A DNA stretch of 64,000 bases from Tragulus kanchil. Lineage: Eukaryota; Chordata; Mammalia; Artiodactyla; Tragulidae. Numbering within the stretch: the stretch's first letter is position 1; each line of letters starts with the position of its first letter. The position numbers and the translations under genes were made by a program. The notes beneath the pieces are model-generated. The model saw only the letters and a program-made list of their open reading frames with translations, had not been told where the DNA came from and ran no database searches. The DNA lies in contig JAIOJX010000005.1 of assembly GCA_022376925.1 (NCBI GenBank), positions 12,862,501 to 12,926,500 of the forward strand, given 5' to 3'. This document shows, in pieces, positions 23,321-35,036 of this stretch.

Positions 23321-24446
23321 ACTCACTCATGCAAAATAATTTACGGTGGTACAAGAACCTTTAATAGTTACCTATTTACTTGTGCCATCAGCTTCTGTTT
23401 GTGTCAAGTGATACTGGATTTCCATGTATAAGAAAAGTATTTGACTAAAAAAATTTTTCTCTCTTTTAGGTAAGGTAAACTGATCGCATGTGGCTTACAG
23501 GAGCTTAGCTCCCCGCCCCCACCCCAATCAGGAACTCAGGGCCTCTGCAGTGGAAGTGGACTGCCAGGGAATTCCCTAAGAAGCATATTTTAAAATATAC
23601 CTTTAAAACGAGCTGACTTAAAGCGACCAGAAGCAGCACAGCCGATTCGTGGATATGACGAATCCTGTGAGGCTCTGGTTGACGAAGGCGAGGAAGCCGC
23701 GCTGGAGGCGCTCCCGGGTCTCACGATTGGCTGACCGGAATCCTATCTGAGATTCTGAATTTTTCGATAGCTAGCTAGACGGCGCCGCAGTGTTTAGCAG
23801 ACAGAGTTAAAGGGAATTCAAGCCAGAGAGTGAAGGGACAGGAAGCTGGCCTGTCCTCCGACCGAGGCCTGTGTCAACCCCTGTCTGGCACAGGGCCCAC
23901 AGCAGAGGAAAGCCAGACAAGTGTAAGGCAGGTTTGCACGGGAGAAGGCATGTTGTAAGTAGCATAAAGCTGGCTAAAGGGAGAGGGCAAGTAATCCACA
24001 ATGGAAACCACAAATACCTTTGAGAAGGCAGTAGAGGGAAGGAGCCAGGCCAGGTCTGGAGCAGGACAGTGCGGGCAGAGGGCGGAGGGGAGGCCCAGGC
24101 ACGGCAGGGCATGCGGGCCCCAGGAGGAAGAGTGGGCGGCCGGGGCAGCTGGACGGAGGGGCCAGGAGAGAGCGGGTGGAGGCGAGGCCGGGGGCGGGGC
24201 CGGCAGCGGGGCGCCGCGGGCCGAGCCATCAGGAGAGCGGCGCTGTTCTCAGCGCGAGGAGAAGCCGCCACACGGGCGTCTGCGGCAAGGGGGGGTCCTG
24301 CGCGTGGAGGGTGACGGGAGGCAGGGGCTGGGCGAGGCCCGGGGCTTCCGGACAGGACGGGGCCGCCTGGCCTAAGGGCGGTGGGAGGGACGTGACATCT
24401 GGCCACATGCGGGATCCTGGTGACGGCCGGCTGGCGGGACTCACTC

Positions 24447-24889
24447 GAGAACGGGACGTGAGTGGTGAGAGCAAGACAGGACGCAGGCGGGCTCGTGCTT
24501 CTGGCTGTGCGTGTGTTGGCCGCAGCGGAGAGGAACGGTGGTGTCCCCGGGACAACTGAGCAGCCAGGGAGGTGGAGAGGGGAGTGGGAGGGCCTCAGGC
24601 TGTGCCGTGTGGAGCCAAGGGCTCCTGTGAGCACAGCTGGAGAGACGGGGGCTGGCAGTCGGCTTTTTCAGCCTAGGATTTCGGGGAGAAGCAGGTAGGA
24701 GCCATCTCATCAGAGTCATAAGCACCAGATCTATTTAAAACCTCGGGCCTGATGAGACCACAGAAGGTGAGTGAAAAGAACCAAGGACGGAGCCCACAGG
24801 TTCTTTACCACCTGGGATGGGCAGCGTAGAATGAGGCAAAGAAGACAGAGAAAAAGAAGAGTGAAGCACTGGGAACATCAGCATAAATG
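24447..24889. other. Unassigned purine-rich sequence
   Basis: A/G-rich text of the kind seen in old, decayed repeats. No gene or specific repeat family could be named. Confidence 0.4.
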
Positions 24890-25368
24890 CTGGACTGTTT
24901 GCAAGAGCCAAGACACGGAAGCGACCTAAACGTCCATCGACAGAGAAGACGTGGTATATATGTACAATGGAATATTACTGAGCCACGAAAAGGGACGAAA
25001 TAATGCCATTTGCAGCAACATGGATGGACCTAGCGATTGTCATACTCAATGAAGAAAGTCAAAGAAGGAGAAGTATCATATGACATCTCTTCTATGTGTA
25101 ATCTAAAAAGAAAACTTACACAAATGAACTTACAAACCAGAAAAAGACTCACAGACTCAGAAAATGAACTTATGGTTGCCAGGGGGAAGAGATAATTAGG
25201 GACTTTGGGAAGGTCATGTACAAACTTCTATATTTAAAATGGATAAGCAACCAGGGCCTATGCATATGGAACTCTGCTCAGTGTTACGTGCCAGCCTGGA
25301 TGGCAGGGGAGTTTGGGAGAGAATAGATACATGTATATAGCATGGGAGAGTCCCATGCTACTACAACA
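24890..25368 (+). mobile_element. L1 3' end, sense, split by a SINE
   Basis: The L1 3' UTR text is clear: 'caagacacggaagcgaccta', 'aacgtccatcgacagagaag', 'aatggaatattactgagcca', 'gcaacatggatggacctagc'. It resumes at 25698-25750 with 'gttaatctgctataccccaa' after the SINE at 25385-25697. The flanking duplicate ctactacaaca (25358-25368 and 25698-25708) marks the SINE target site. Confidence 0.9.
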
Positions 25369-25384
25369 TTGTTTTGTTTTGTTT

Positions 25385-25697
25385 TAACATTTTTTAAATT
25401 TATTTATCCTTTGGGGTGGGGAGGAAGGGGGAGCGGGTGGGCCACTTCTATTGGTCCTTCATTTCTCTATTTTCATCCGTCTTTGTTCTCTGGCTCCTGT
25501 GGGCCTCCCATCGCAGTGGCGTCTGTCGTTGCAGAGCACTGGCTCTGGGCGCATGCGCTCCTGAGCTCCGGCTCGGTGATTGGACACATGGGTCCAGCCG
25601 CTCCGCGGCACGTGGGATCTTCCCAGGCCAGGGATTGAACCGGCGCCCCTTGCACTGCAAGGCGGTGTCCTTACCCACTGGGCCACCAGGGGAAGCC
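25385..25697 (-). mobile_element. CHR-type SINE, antisense, with target-site duplication
   Basis: The antisense body ('ttttcatccgtctttgttct', 'gcgcatgcgctcctgagctc', 'acgtgggatcttcccaggcc', 'ccactgggccaccagg') is flanked by the 11-bp direct repeat ctactacaaca. The insertion into L1 is therefore a genuine retrotransposition event. Confidence 0.92.
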
Positions 25698-25822
25698 CTA
25701 CTACAACAGTGTTAATCTGCTATACCCCAACCCAAAAAACTAAAAGTTCAGAATAAGTGCTGGAATGATTCAGCCAATGACGTAGGGAGAGAAGGGGAGA
25801 GAGAGCTAGAGCGAGGGCCAGT

Positions 25823-26105
25823 GGCTTCCTGGTAGAGAATCCACCAGCCAGCGCAGGAGACACAGGGATCCCTGCTCTGTCTGGAAAGATCCCACATGAT
25901 GGGGAGCACCTGAACCCGTGCCCCACAACTACTGAGCCCGTGCCCCAGAGCCTGGGAGCCACAGCTCCTGAAGCCCAGGTGCCCGAGAGCCTGCTCGGCA
26001 ACAAGAAAAGCCACTGCCGCGAGAAGCCTGCACCTCGCAGCTGGATGGTGGCCCCTGCTCGCCATGCAGCAACAAAGACCCAGCACAACCCAAAATAAAT
26101 AAATA
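25823..26105 (+). mobile_element. CHR-type SINE, sense
   Basis: It reads 'ggcttcctggtagagaatcc', 'ggaaagatcccacatgatgg', 'gagcccgtgccccagagcct', and ends 'cccaaaataaataaataaat'. It is repeated at 26916-27200 in the block copy. Confidence 0.85.
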
Positions 26106-26129
26106 AATTAGTTTTTAAGTGTGGGGTGG

Positions 26130-26392
26130 GGAGGGGCCTCCCTGGTAGTCCAGCATTTTTTTATTTATTTACTTTTACCCGTCTTTATTCTTTGGCCTGT
26201 GTGGGCCTCCCATTGCAGTGGCCTCTCTCCTTGCAGAATACCGGCTCTGGGCGCCTGTGCTCCAGAGCACTGGCTCGTAATCGAAAAAAACCAGTCCAGC
26301 CGCTCCGCAGCACGTGAGATCTTCCCAGGCTAGGGGTCCAATCGGTGCCCCTTAAGGCGGACTCTCTACCCACTGGACCACCAGGGAAGCGC
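26130..26392 (-). mobile_element. CHR-type SINE, antisense (copy at 27223-27485)
   Basis: Antisense body starting T-rich, with 'tttggcctgtgtgggcctcc', 'acgtgagatcttcccaggct', 'ccactggaccaccagggaag'. Together with the sense SINE at 25823-26105 it forms a head-out inverted pair only about 25 bp apart. Confidence 0.85.
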
Positions 26393-28201
26393 TGGAGGAT
26401 GCCATTTAAAAATACTCAGTGGAATACACAAAAATACTAAACTGTGCTGTGTAATAATAAACAAAATTAAAAGGCAAATAACCAAGCTGAGATTTTAAAT
26501 ATCTGTAATAGGTATGACAACAGTTTGATATCCTTACTATGTAACATCCCCACTCAAAATTAGTAAGTGCACTAAAATCCCACCTGAAAGGGGCCAGAAA
26601 CACGAACAACGTAATTCATCACCATCCACTTCTGCTTATGGCGTGGGCTGCCCTCTGCAAGGAAAGCCAGGTGACTATGTGGCTCTCCTCCAGGGCTCAG
26701 ACGGCCACTTGCCGTGGCCCTGGAAACCCACAAAAGTCATTCGCTAAGGACCAGTCTTCTGAGAAAGTGCAAACTCCACCACCTGCCCAGACAGTTTAAA
26801 CAGCAGAGCTACCAGATCCCACGGGCTGTCTTCCAGCACAAACCTTCAAAAACCTAACAGAAACCCAGGAGGCTTCATAGGAATTCAACAGATAAAAAGG
26901 AGTCGCCAGGGGGGGGGCTTCCTGGTAGAGAATCCACCAGCCAGCGCAGGAGACACAGGGATCCCTGCTCTGTCTGGAAAGATCCCACATGATGGGGAGC
27001 ACCTGAACCCGTGCCCCACAACTACTGAGCCCGTGCCCCAGAGCCTGGGAGCCACAGCTCCTGAAGCCCAGGTGCCCGAGAGCCTGCTCGGCAACAAGAA
27101 AAGCCACTGCCGCGAGAAGCCTGCACCTCGCAGCTGGATGGTGGCCCCTGCTCGCCATGCAGCAACAAAGACCCAGCACAACCCAAAATAAATAAATAAA
27201 TTAGTTTTTAAGTGTGGGGTGGGGAGGGGCCTCCCTGGTAGTCCAGCATTTTTTTATTTATTTACTTTTACCCGTCTTTATTCTTTGGCCTGTGTGGGCC
27301 TCCCATTGCAGTGGCCTCTCTCCTTGCAGAATACCGGCTCTGGGCGCCTGTGCTCCAGAGCACTGGCTCGTAATCGAAAAAAACCAGTCCAGCCGCTCCG
27401 CAGCACGTGAGATCTTCCCAGGCTAGGGGTCCAATCGGTGCCCCTTAAGGCGGACTCTCTACCCACTGGACCACCAGGGAAGCGCTGGAGGATGCCATTT
27501 AAAAATACTCAGTGGAATACACAAAAATACTAAACTGTGCTGTGTAATAATAAACAAAATTAAAAGGCAAATAACCAAGCTGAGATTTTAAATATCTGTA
27601 ATAGGTATGACAACAGTTTGATATCCTTACTATGTAACATCCCCACTCAAAATTAGTAAGTGCACTAAAATCCCACCTGAAAGGGGCCAGAAACACGAAC
27701 AACGTAATTCATCACCATCCACTTCTGCTTATGGCGTGGGCTGCCCTCTGCAAGGAAAGTCAGGTGACTATGTGGCTCTCCTCCAGGGCTCAGACGGCCA
27801 CTTGCCGTGGCCCTGGAAACCCACAAAAGTCATTCGCTAAGGACCAGTCTTCTGAGAAAGTGCAAACTCCACCACCTGCCCAGACAGTTTAAACAGCAGA
27901 GCTACCAGATCCCACGGGCTGTCTTCCAGCACAAACCTTCAAAAACCTAACAGAAACCCAGGAGGCTTCATAGGAATTCAACAGATAAAAATCCCTTTTT
28001 TGAGCCTGACAGGTAAAATCTTCACAGAACTCTCCTTTTGTGGTACCGGAATCTAGTTTTTCTGAAAGGTATAAATTTTGCTGTCAAGTTTACACCGTGT
28101 TCCAGCAAAAGGGTAATGAAACAGAACAGCTGTATTTATTCATGATACCAAACATCCATGATAGGCAACAGAAAGCTGTCCTGATACATTTCTAAAAAGA
28201 C

Positions 28202-30409
28202 TATGCCTATAATTACTGTTTACAGAAGAGTGCTATATAATCATTATAAGAAATCACAGAAAGGTAACATTTCAGCACCACAACCCTGATCAAACCTCTA
28301 CTTTTGTGCAGTTTAGTACCTCCTCAAGCTGTCAGCATTCCAGTCCTCGTCAATATAAACCGTCACCAGGGAGCGTTCCAGGTCATACCACAGTGCAATG
28401 TCTTGTGACAGGCATTAGAATAAAGAATCAACAAGGTCTTAAAGACCAACTGGCTTAGAAACAAAATCAACAGGCAAGACATGGATACTTCTGTACACCA
28501 GGACACAGATCCCAACTTCACTTGAATAGTAAGTTATAAGGCATCTTTTCAACACACTGACACGTGGCAAAAAGCAAGCAGATAAATTTTTAAAAGTCTT
28601 GCCAGTATTCACCAACAAATCAAAACTTGTGGGGAGCAATTTCTTAAGGAATTAAAAAAAAATTCAACACCAGATCATACCTGTATGCAAATCTTTACTC
28701 AGAACCACCAAACTAAGGCAGCATAACTGAGGGAAGAGGAGAAAACACCCTTTCTTATATATTCCCTATAAATAAATACTGTAAGAATAAGCGCCAAAGT
28801 TCTCACTCTGTTCTTACCAGCTTATTCCTGAACAAATAATGATCAAGACTGTGGTAACACCTCAGCTTAGAACCTCATGAATGCTCCAGTGTTAGAATGA
28901 ATTCCTGGGCCACGCTTTTGCTTTGGTCAATGTGTCCCTCCTGAGCCTAAAGAGTCTGCTACACTGTATGCAAGAGAGACCTGAGAAAGGGAGAAGGAGG
29001 TTACCTTTTAATTCAAGTTCAGCACGTAATCTCAGAAACAGAAAAGTCACAACAGAGTAAGAAAAAGCTCAGAGACAACGGGCATTCCTTTCGTCTCTTC
29101 CCTTTAGAAACAAGTGGGACCCATCCGACAATGCGTGATACAGAATGTGTCCTAGCGAGTGCCACCGTAAAGGCGCAACACTCCGTAAGAGTCTTTAAAA
29201 ATGCAGTAATTATTAAACATCATCCCTCAGTCATCTCCATGGGCACCATAATAAATAACTCAACCAAAAAAACCCCACCAATGAACTTTTAAGGTATAAT
29301 TTTAAACAGTATGCCTATAATTACTGTTTACAGAAGAGTGCTATATAATCATTATAAGAAATCACAGAAAGGTAACATTTCAGCACCACAACCCTGATCA
29401 AACCTCTACTTTTGTGCAGTTTAGTACCTCCTCAAGCTGTCAGCATTCCAGTCCTCGTCAATATAAACCGTCACCAGGGAGCGTTCCAGGTCATACCACA
29501 GTGCAATGTCTTGTGACAGGCATTAGAATAAAGAATCAACAAGGTCTTAAAGACCAACTGGCTTAGAAACAAAATCAACAGGCAAGACATGGATACTTCT
29601 GTACACCAGGACACAGATCCCAACTTCACTTGAATAGTAAGTTATAAGGCATCTTTTCAACACACTGACACGTGGCAAAAAGCAAGCAGATAAATTTTTA
29701 AAAGTCTTGCCAGTATTCACCAACAAATCAAAACTTGTGGGGAGCAATTTCTTAAGGAATTAAAAAAAAATTCAACACCAGATCATACCTGTATGCAAAT
29801 CTTTACTCAGAACCACCAAACTAAGGCAGCATAACTGAGGGAAGAGGAGAAAACACCCTTTCTTATATATTCCCTATAAATAAATACTGTAAGAATAAGC
29901 GCCAAAGTTCTCACTCTGTTCTTACCAGCTTATTCCTGAACAAATAATGATCAAGACTGTGGTAACACCTCAGCTTAGAACCTCATGAATGCTCCAGTGT
30001 TAGAATGAATTCCTGGGCCACGCTTTTGCTTTGGTCAATGTGTCCCTCCTGAGCCTAAAGAGTCTGCTACACTGTATGCAAGAGAGACCTGAGAAAGGGA
30101 GAAGGAGGTTACCTTTTAATTCAAGTTCAGCACGTAATCTCAGAAACAGAAAAGTCACAACAGAGTAAGAAAAAGCTCAGAGACAACGGGCATTCCTTTC
30201 GTCTCTTCCCTTTAGAAACAAGTGGGACCCATCCGACAATGCGTGATACAGAATGTGTCCTAGCGAGTGCCACCGTAAAGGCGCAACACTCCGTAAGAGT
30301 CTTTAAAAATGCAGTAATTATTAAACATCATCCCTCAGTCATCTCCATGGGCACCATAATAAATAACTCAACCAAAAAAACCCCACCAATGAACTTTTAA
30401 GGTATAATT
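28202..30409. repeat. Tandem duplication 9 (offset 1108 bp)
   Basis: Copy A is about 28202-29301 and copy B about 29310-30409. Content is single-copy AT-rich sequence with no repeat I can name. It includes the candidate exon at 28681-28726. Confidence 0.92.
28681..28726 (-). other. Candidate 46-nt exon (copy at 29789-29834)
   Basis: On the minus strand a good pyrimidine tract and acceptor ('ctcctcttccctcag') precede 46 nt ending in 'acag', then a donor 'gtatga'. One frame is open (LCCLSLVVLSKDLHT). The donor is acceptable but not optimal, and I do not recognise the peptide. The surroundings are not an obvious repeat. It may be real or a chance match. Confidence 0.3.
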
Positions 30410-31967
30410 GTTGCAGTAAATTCCACAAGTTCAATACCCTTATATGTGCTATTAAAATGCCACAAAGAGACATCACAAAACCACTGCACACATGACGGGG
30501 AACACCGAAGCTCTGTATCATCAGGAAGATAGCACAGGGGCTTTCATCAGCACGAAGTATTATTACATTTTAAAAGCCCTTTTGGAAAATCAGCCATTTC
30601 TGAGGAACCTCATGGAATGAGCTTTAACTTGGCAACGGTACTGGCTACGGCTCATGTTTAACTACAGTAGCTGCTTCTTGGAAAACGAACATGCCGTCAG
30701 CAAGGGGTGTTGAGAGCGCTTTCTGCCCGTCCATCCGAGCTGGACTCACTGCTCCCACGGCTGGCACGGCTCCCGTTTATCTTTCAAGAATAAAGGTGCT
30801 GGCTCAGAAAAGCGACCGGTAAACGTCACTGATGGGGCAAGGCACAGGATCACCAGAGCAGAAGTGCCAGCCTGCCACGCAGCAACTTCCAGTTGTTTTA
30901 GGCATTAATCTATAGGGACTATCACTTTTTTGTAATACAAAGAAACAAAGAATGCTTCCATTAAAATGTGAAATCAAGGTGAAATTTAGTTTCTGCTTTT
31001 TAATGATCTATCACCTGCATACCATGCAAACATTGCAATGTACCCAAGCACGGAGGTACAACATTTAAAGAATAACAGTGACGGAAAAACATAAAAAAGT
31101 TCCACCTACAGGGACTCCTCTGACTATTTTCGGTGAGTCCTGGCGATGACATGGACGTAAGAGCGGAGCAAGCACAGCAGCTCGGGGCTGGCCAAGTGAA
31201 CCTCCAATTACCAGGCAGCTCCCCTGATGGGCATCTTCTGGGATATAGAACAAAAGAAGCAAGGCTGAGGCCGGAAGCAGGTTTTTCCGAAGAAATTCTA
31301 GTAAGCCTATTAGTTTTCTGCTGATGGCTTCAGCAGACATGTATCAGAATCTACTGCCTCTATAAAAGCCCGATGTAAGCTCGGAGGGCTCTGGTGTGCA
31401 AAGATGTATGCACACCAGAGCTGGGGCCATACCAAGTGCCGCTCAAGAGGTGGGGGAGAGGCTGAAAATACACTGACTCCATCTGAGCCCGCCACGGAGG
31501 CACAGAGACGCGTTAGTAACACACCGGGAGAGAGGAAGCCGCGCCAGCTGCAAGCACTAGGATAAAGATGCAGAGCCCACCTCGTTTCCCAACACAGAGG
31601 TCTCTTTAAATTCCCCCCAGTTCGCTTCCAACATAGCTTTAGCCTAAAGGTTCCTTCAAATTCTGCCACACTAACCAGTAGCTTGGAATGTGCTATGTAT
31701 TTTTAATAAGGATCTTAAATCACCGCAGTTCCAATAGATACAGATACTTGTCAAGAGTCGTTCTCTGAGGCGGGTGTGCTCTGAAGCCCCTCGCGGGGGT
31801 CCCCCGGGCCTCACAGCTTCACCGTGAGCCTCTCTCAGCACCTCCAGCCCCTCCCTGGCTGCAGCCTCTTTTCCCTTTTCAGACAGAGGCACTCAAAGGT
31901 CTCACAAATCAATAAACATTCCTCCCCGCGGCCTGTCCCTTCCCTCTCGCCTCACTGATAAAAAGGG
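30410..31967. other. Unassigned single-copy-like sequence
   Basis: No recognised repeat. A 91-codon minus-strand frame at 31065-31340 (copy 32167-32442) is leucine-rich, but I cannot link it to a family and no convincing splice pair bounds it. Confidence 0.45.
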
Positions 31968-33057
31968 GTGCCAGCCTGCCACGCAGCAACTTCCAGTTGT
32001 TTTAGGCATTAATCTATAGGGACTATCACTTTTGTAATACAAAGAAACAAAGAATGCTTCCATTAAAATGTGAAATCAAGGTGAAATTTAGTTTCTGCTT
32101 TTTAATGATCTATCACCTGCATACCATGCAAACATTGCAATGTACCCAAGCACGGAGGTACAACATTTAAAGAATAACAGTGACGGAAAAACATAAAAAA
32201 GTTCCACCTACAGGGACTCCTCTGACTATTTTCGGTGAGTCCTGGCGATGACATGGACGTAAGAGCGGAGCAAGCACAGCAGCTCGGGGCTGGCCAAGTG
32301 AACCTCCAATTACCAGGCAGCTCCCCTGATGGGCATCTTCTGGGATATAGAACAAAAGAAGCAAGGCTGAGGCCGGAAGCAGGTTTTTCCGAAGAAATTC
32401 TAGTAAGCCTATTAGTTTTCTGCTGATGGCTTCAGCAGACATGTATCAGAATCTACTGCCTCTATAAAAGCCCGATGTAAGCTCGGAGGGCTCTGGTGTG
32501 CAAAGATGTATGCACACCAGAGCTGGGGCCATACCAAGTGCCGCTCAAGAGGTGGGGGAGAGGCTGAAAATACACTGACTCCATCTGAGCCCGCCACGGA
32601 GGCACAGAGACGCGTTAGTAACACACCGGGAGAGAGAGGAAGCCGCGCCAGCTGCAAGCACTAGGATAAAGATGCAGAGCCCACCTCGTTTCCCAACACA
32701 GAGGTCTCTTTAAATTCCCCCCAGTTCGCTTCCAACATAGCTTTAGCCTAAAGGTTCCTTCAAATTCTGCCACACTAACCAGTAGCTTGGAATGTGCTAT
32801 GTATTTTTAATAAGGATCTTAAATCACCGCAGTTCCAATAGATACAGATACTTGTCAAGAGTCGTTCTCTGAGGCGGGTGTGCTCTGAAGCCCCTCGCGG
32901 GGGTCCCCCGGGCCTCACAGCTTCACCGTGAGCCTCTCTCAGCACCTCCAGCCCCTCCCTGGCTGCAGCCTCTTTTCCCTTTTCAGACAGAGGCACTCAA
33001 AGGTCTCACAAATCAATAAACATTCCTCCCCGCGGCCTGTCCCTTCCCTCTCGCCTC
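30864..33057. repeat. Tandem duplication 10 (offset about 1103 bp)
   Basis: Copy A is about 30864-31952 and copy B about 31968-33057. An AG-dinucleotide difference near 31530 versus 32635 changes the length of an overlapping open frame. A short 'gataaaaaggg' stretch sits at the join. Confidence 0.92.
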
Positions 33058-33639
33058 TCCTCTTGCCGCCTCTAAGCCCTCGCTTTCGAAAGCCCACTCT
33101 ACTTGCCATTCACCCCAATGCTCAGTCAGGAGCAACGTGCCAGGCGCCTGGGGTCAAATGGGGACGAGGCAGAACCTCCCACTCGCTCCCTCTCCTTGGC
33201 CAGCAGGGCTCCCCTCCCGCCCACCGTGGGAACACCCGTGCTGCTGAAATGGCTCCTGGGACCACCACCGGTTAACCTTCACTGACAAATCCCACGCCCT
33301 TTCTCAGACTGGCTTCCCCTCTGCCCTCTCCACAACAGCACGACGCTGCCGCTCGGCGTGCCCTGAGGCTGTCCCTGGCGACGCCACACGTCCGCAGCTG
33401 ACTGTACTCTGCCTCCGCTATAGGGAACTAGCTCTCCTCCTATGCCCATCTGGGGAAATCTAGTGCTTCCCGGATTTCTATTCACTGTCACCTTTGCTTT
33501 CCTCTGCCTGCTCTCTGTGAGCCACTGTGCCCAAACCCAAGGCTCCCGCCCGCACCTGTGCCTGACTGCTCCCAATTCCAGCTCACGTCTCTCTCCTGAC
33601 ACCCAGCAACCCACTGGATGCTTCCACCTGTAATGTTTC
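33058..33639. other. Pyrimidine-rich old repeat-like sequence
   Basis: C/T-rich text with phrases such as 'tctctctcctgacacccagc' and 'gggcatctcaaatttatcgt', typical of decayed LINE 3' sequence. No gene assigned. Confidence 0.35.
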
Positions 33640-34997
33640 ACGGGCATCTCAAATTTATCGTGCTCCAGACAGAATTCACTCCACAAGAACGAAATATTTA
33701 TGAGTAAACTTAACAAAAGAAGTGTGAGACTTTCCCATGGAAAATAACAAAACACAGCTCAGAAAAACCAAAGCTCTAAGTAAATGAAGACCCATCCACG
33801 TTCAAGGGTCGGAAGACACAATTTTGTGAAGACAGCAATTCTCCCCAAGCTGGACTAGACATTCAAAACAATCCCTATCAAAATCCAAGCAGGCTTTTCT
33901 TTTTTTTTTTTGGTAGAAACTAAATGATCTTAAAATTTATACAGAAATGCCATGGACCTAAAATAGCCAAAATGATTTTTAAATAGAACAAACCTGGAAG
34001 ACTTATACTTCCCAATTTCAAAACTTACTACAAAAGCTACAGTAAGCCAGGCAGTGTGGTACTGAAAATAAGGAACAAAACTGGGAGTCCAGAAGTACAC
34101 TCCTCTTGACCCTCAGGGCCACTGGCTGCCTGCAAAGGTGCCAGAGCAATTCAGTGGGGAAAACATGGCTCCGCGACAACCGGACATACGTGAAAACCAA
34201 AAGCAAATCAACTCAGACCTTGAGATCACACAAACACAAAAACTGACTCAAAATGGATCATGGAGGGAAAAATGGATCACAGACCTAAACATAAGAGTTT
34301 CTTAAAACATTAGTTATGACCTTACCATAGGGCTTCCCTGGTTGCTCAGACAGTAAGGAACCTGCCTGCAATGCAGGAGACCTGAATTCCACCCCAGACT
34401 TGGGACGAACTCCTGGAGAAGAGAATGGCTACCCAACTCCAGTATTCTTGCCTGGAGAATTCTATGGACAGGGGAGCCTGGCGGGCTACAGATGGTGGGA
34501 CCACAAAGCATCAGACACGCCTGACTGGCTGACCCTATCATATGATCTAGACATTAATTATATACCCGAGAAAAATGAAAAGAGAGGTCCGCACACAGTC
34601 TTCCACATGAAAGTCCTACAGCAGTATTACTCACAATAGCCCCAAATTGGAAGCAATTCAAATGTCCATAAACCAGCGAACGGATAAATGAAATGTAATA
34701 AATTCAAACAATGGGATATTAATTCAGCAATAAAAAAGAACAACCTACTGATGTATGCTACGACACAGGTGAACTTCAAAAAATTTAACATGAGTAAAAG
34801 AGTCCAGAAGCAAAAATACAACATATCCGTCTGATTGCATTTGCATGAAAGGTCCAGAAAAAGAGAGACTACGGAGACAGAAACTGACTAATGACTGCCT
34901 GGGGCTGGGAACACAAAAGGGTACTTGGATGCAGAGAGGCAGAAAGGATCGGTTCTGGGTGATGAGAGCAGTCTAAAACTGAACTGGGATCATGGCT
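33640..34997 (+). mobile_element. L1 3' region, sense, host of the nested insertions
   Basis: Diverged L1 ORF2/3' UTR text runs from 'tcaaaacaatccctatcaaa' (33865) through 'ctacagtaagccaggcagtg' (34038) to 'gcaattcaaatgtccataaa' (34651) and 'actgggatcatggctgcac' (34983-35001). The next L1 bases, 'aactctataaatttactaaa', are found only at 43748. An 8.7-kb retrovirus therefore splits the element. A Bov-tA SINE at 34331-34540 is a further insertion. Confidence 0.85.
34331..34540 (+). mobile_element. Bov-tA/Bov-A type SINE, sense
   Basis: It begins 'gggcttccctggttgctcag', continues 'cctgcctgcaatgcaggaga', 'ctggagaagagaatggctac', 'ggagcctggcgggctacaga', and ends near 'catcagacacgcctgactgg'. Imperfect flanks 'gaccttaccata' (left) and 'gaccctatcata' (right) suggest its target duplication. 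Confidence 0.9.
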
Positions 34998-35001
34998 GCA
35001 C
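34998..35001. repeat. Left 4-bp target-site duplication (gcac) of the provirus
   Basis: The bases gcac directly precede the LTR end 'tgttgcag'. The same gcac follows the other LTR at 43744-43747. A 4-bp duplication is typical of gammaretrovirus-like integrases. Joining the flanks restores a continuous L1 3' end. Confidence 0.85.
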
Positions 35002-35036
35002 TGTTGCAGAAATCAAACCATCAAGAAACCAAGCAC
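35002..35036 (-). repeat. 3' LTR, end of U5 (cut off by the TUSC2 insertion)
   Basis: This piece begins tgttgcagaaatcaaacc and matches the end of the 5' LTR at 43394 ('tgctgccaaaatcaaacc'). Both end in the CA dinucleotide when read on the minus strand. The remainder of this LTR lies at 36648-37007. Confidence 0.85.
35023..35036. repeat. Left target-site duplication of the TUSC2 pseudogene
   Basis: The 14 bases aagaaaccaagcac occur here and again at 36634-36647 immediately after the poly(A) tail. This is the standard mark of L1-mediated retrotransposition. Confidence 0.9.

Larger units (their letters stand above)
22218..24446. repeat. Tandem duplication 7 (offset 1110 bp)
   Basis: Copy A is about 22218-23327 and copy B about 23328-24446. 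Differences cluster in G-runs near 23180-23240 versus 24290-24365, where copy B has extra G or C bases. These homopolymer differences shift the reading frame of the long antisense open frames, so frame lengths here cannot be trusted. Confidence 0.92.
25823..27991. repeat. Tandem duplication 8 (offset 1093 bp)
   Basis: Copy A is about 25823-26898 and copy B about 26916-27991. A G-run (26910-26916) marks the join. Single-base differences are rare. Confidence 0.92.

Noticed and set aside
22697..24634. Long antisense open frames of 209 and 275 codons
   Set aside because: They are Pro/Arg/Ala-rich with no domain, lie in CpG-rich DNA, and change length with G-run indels between block copies.
31133..31160. 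Plus-strand 'cg|gtgagtcc' donor
   Set aside because: The upstream acceptor has an A-rich tract rather than pyrimidines, and the implied exon is only 21 nt.
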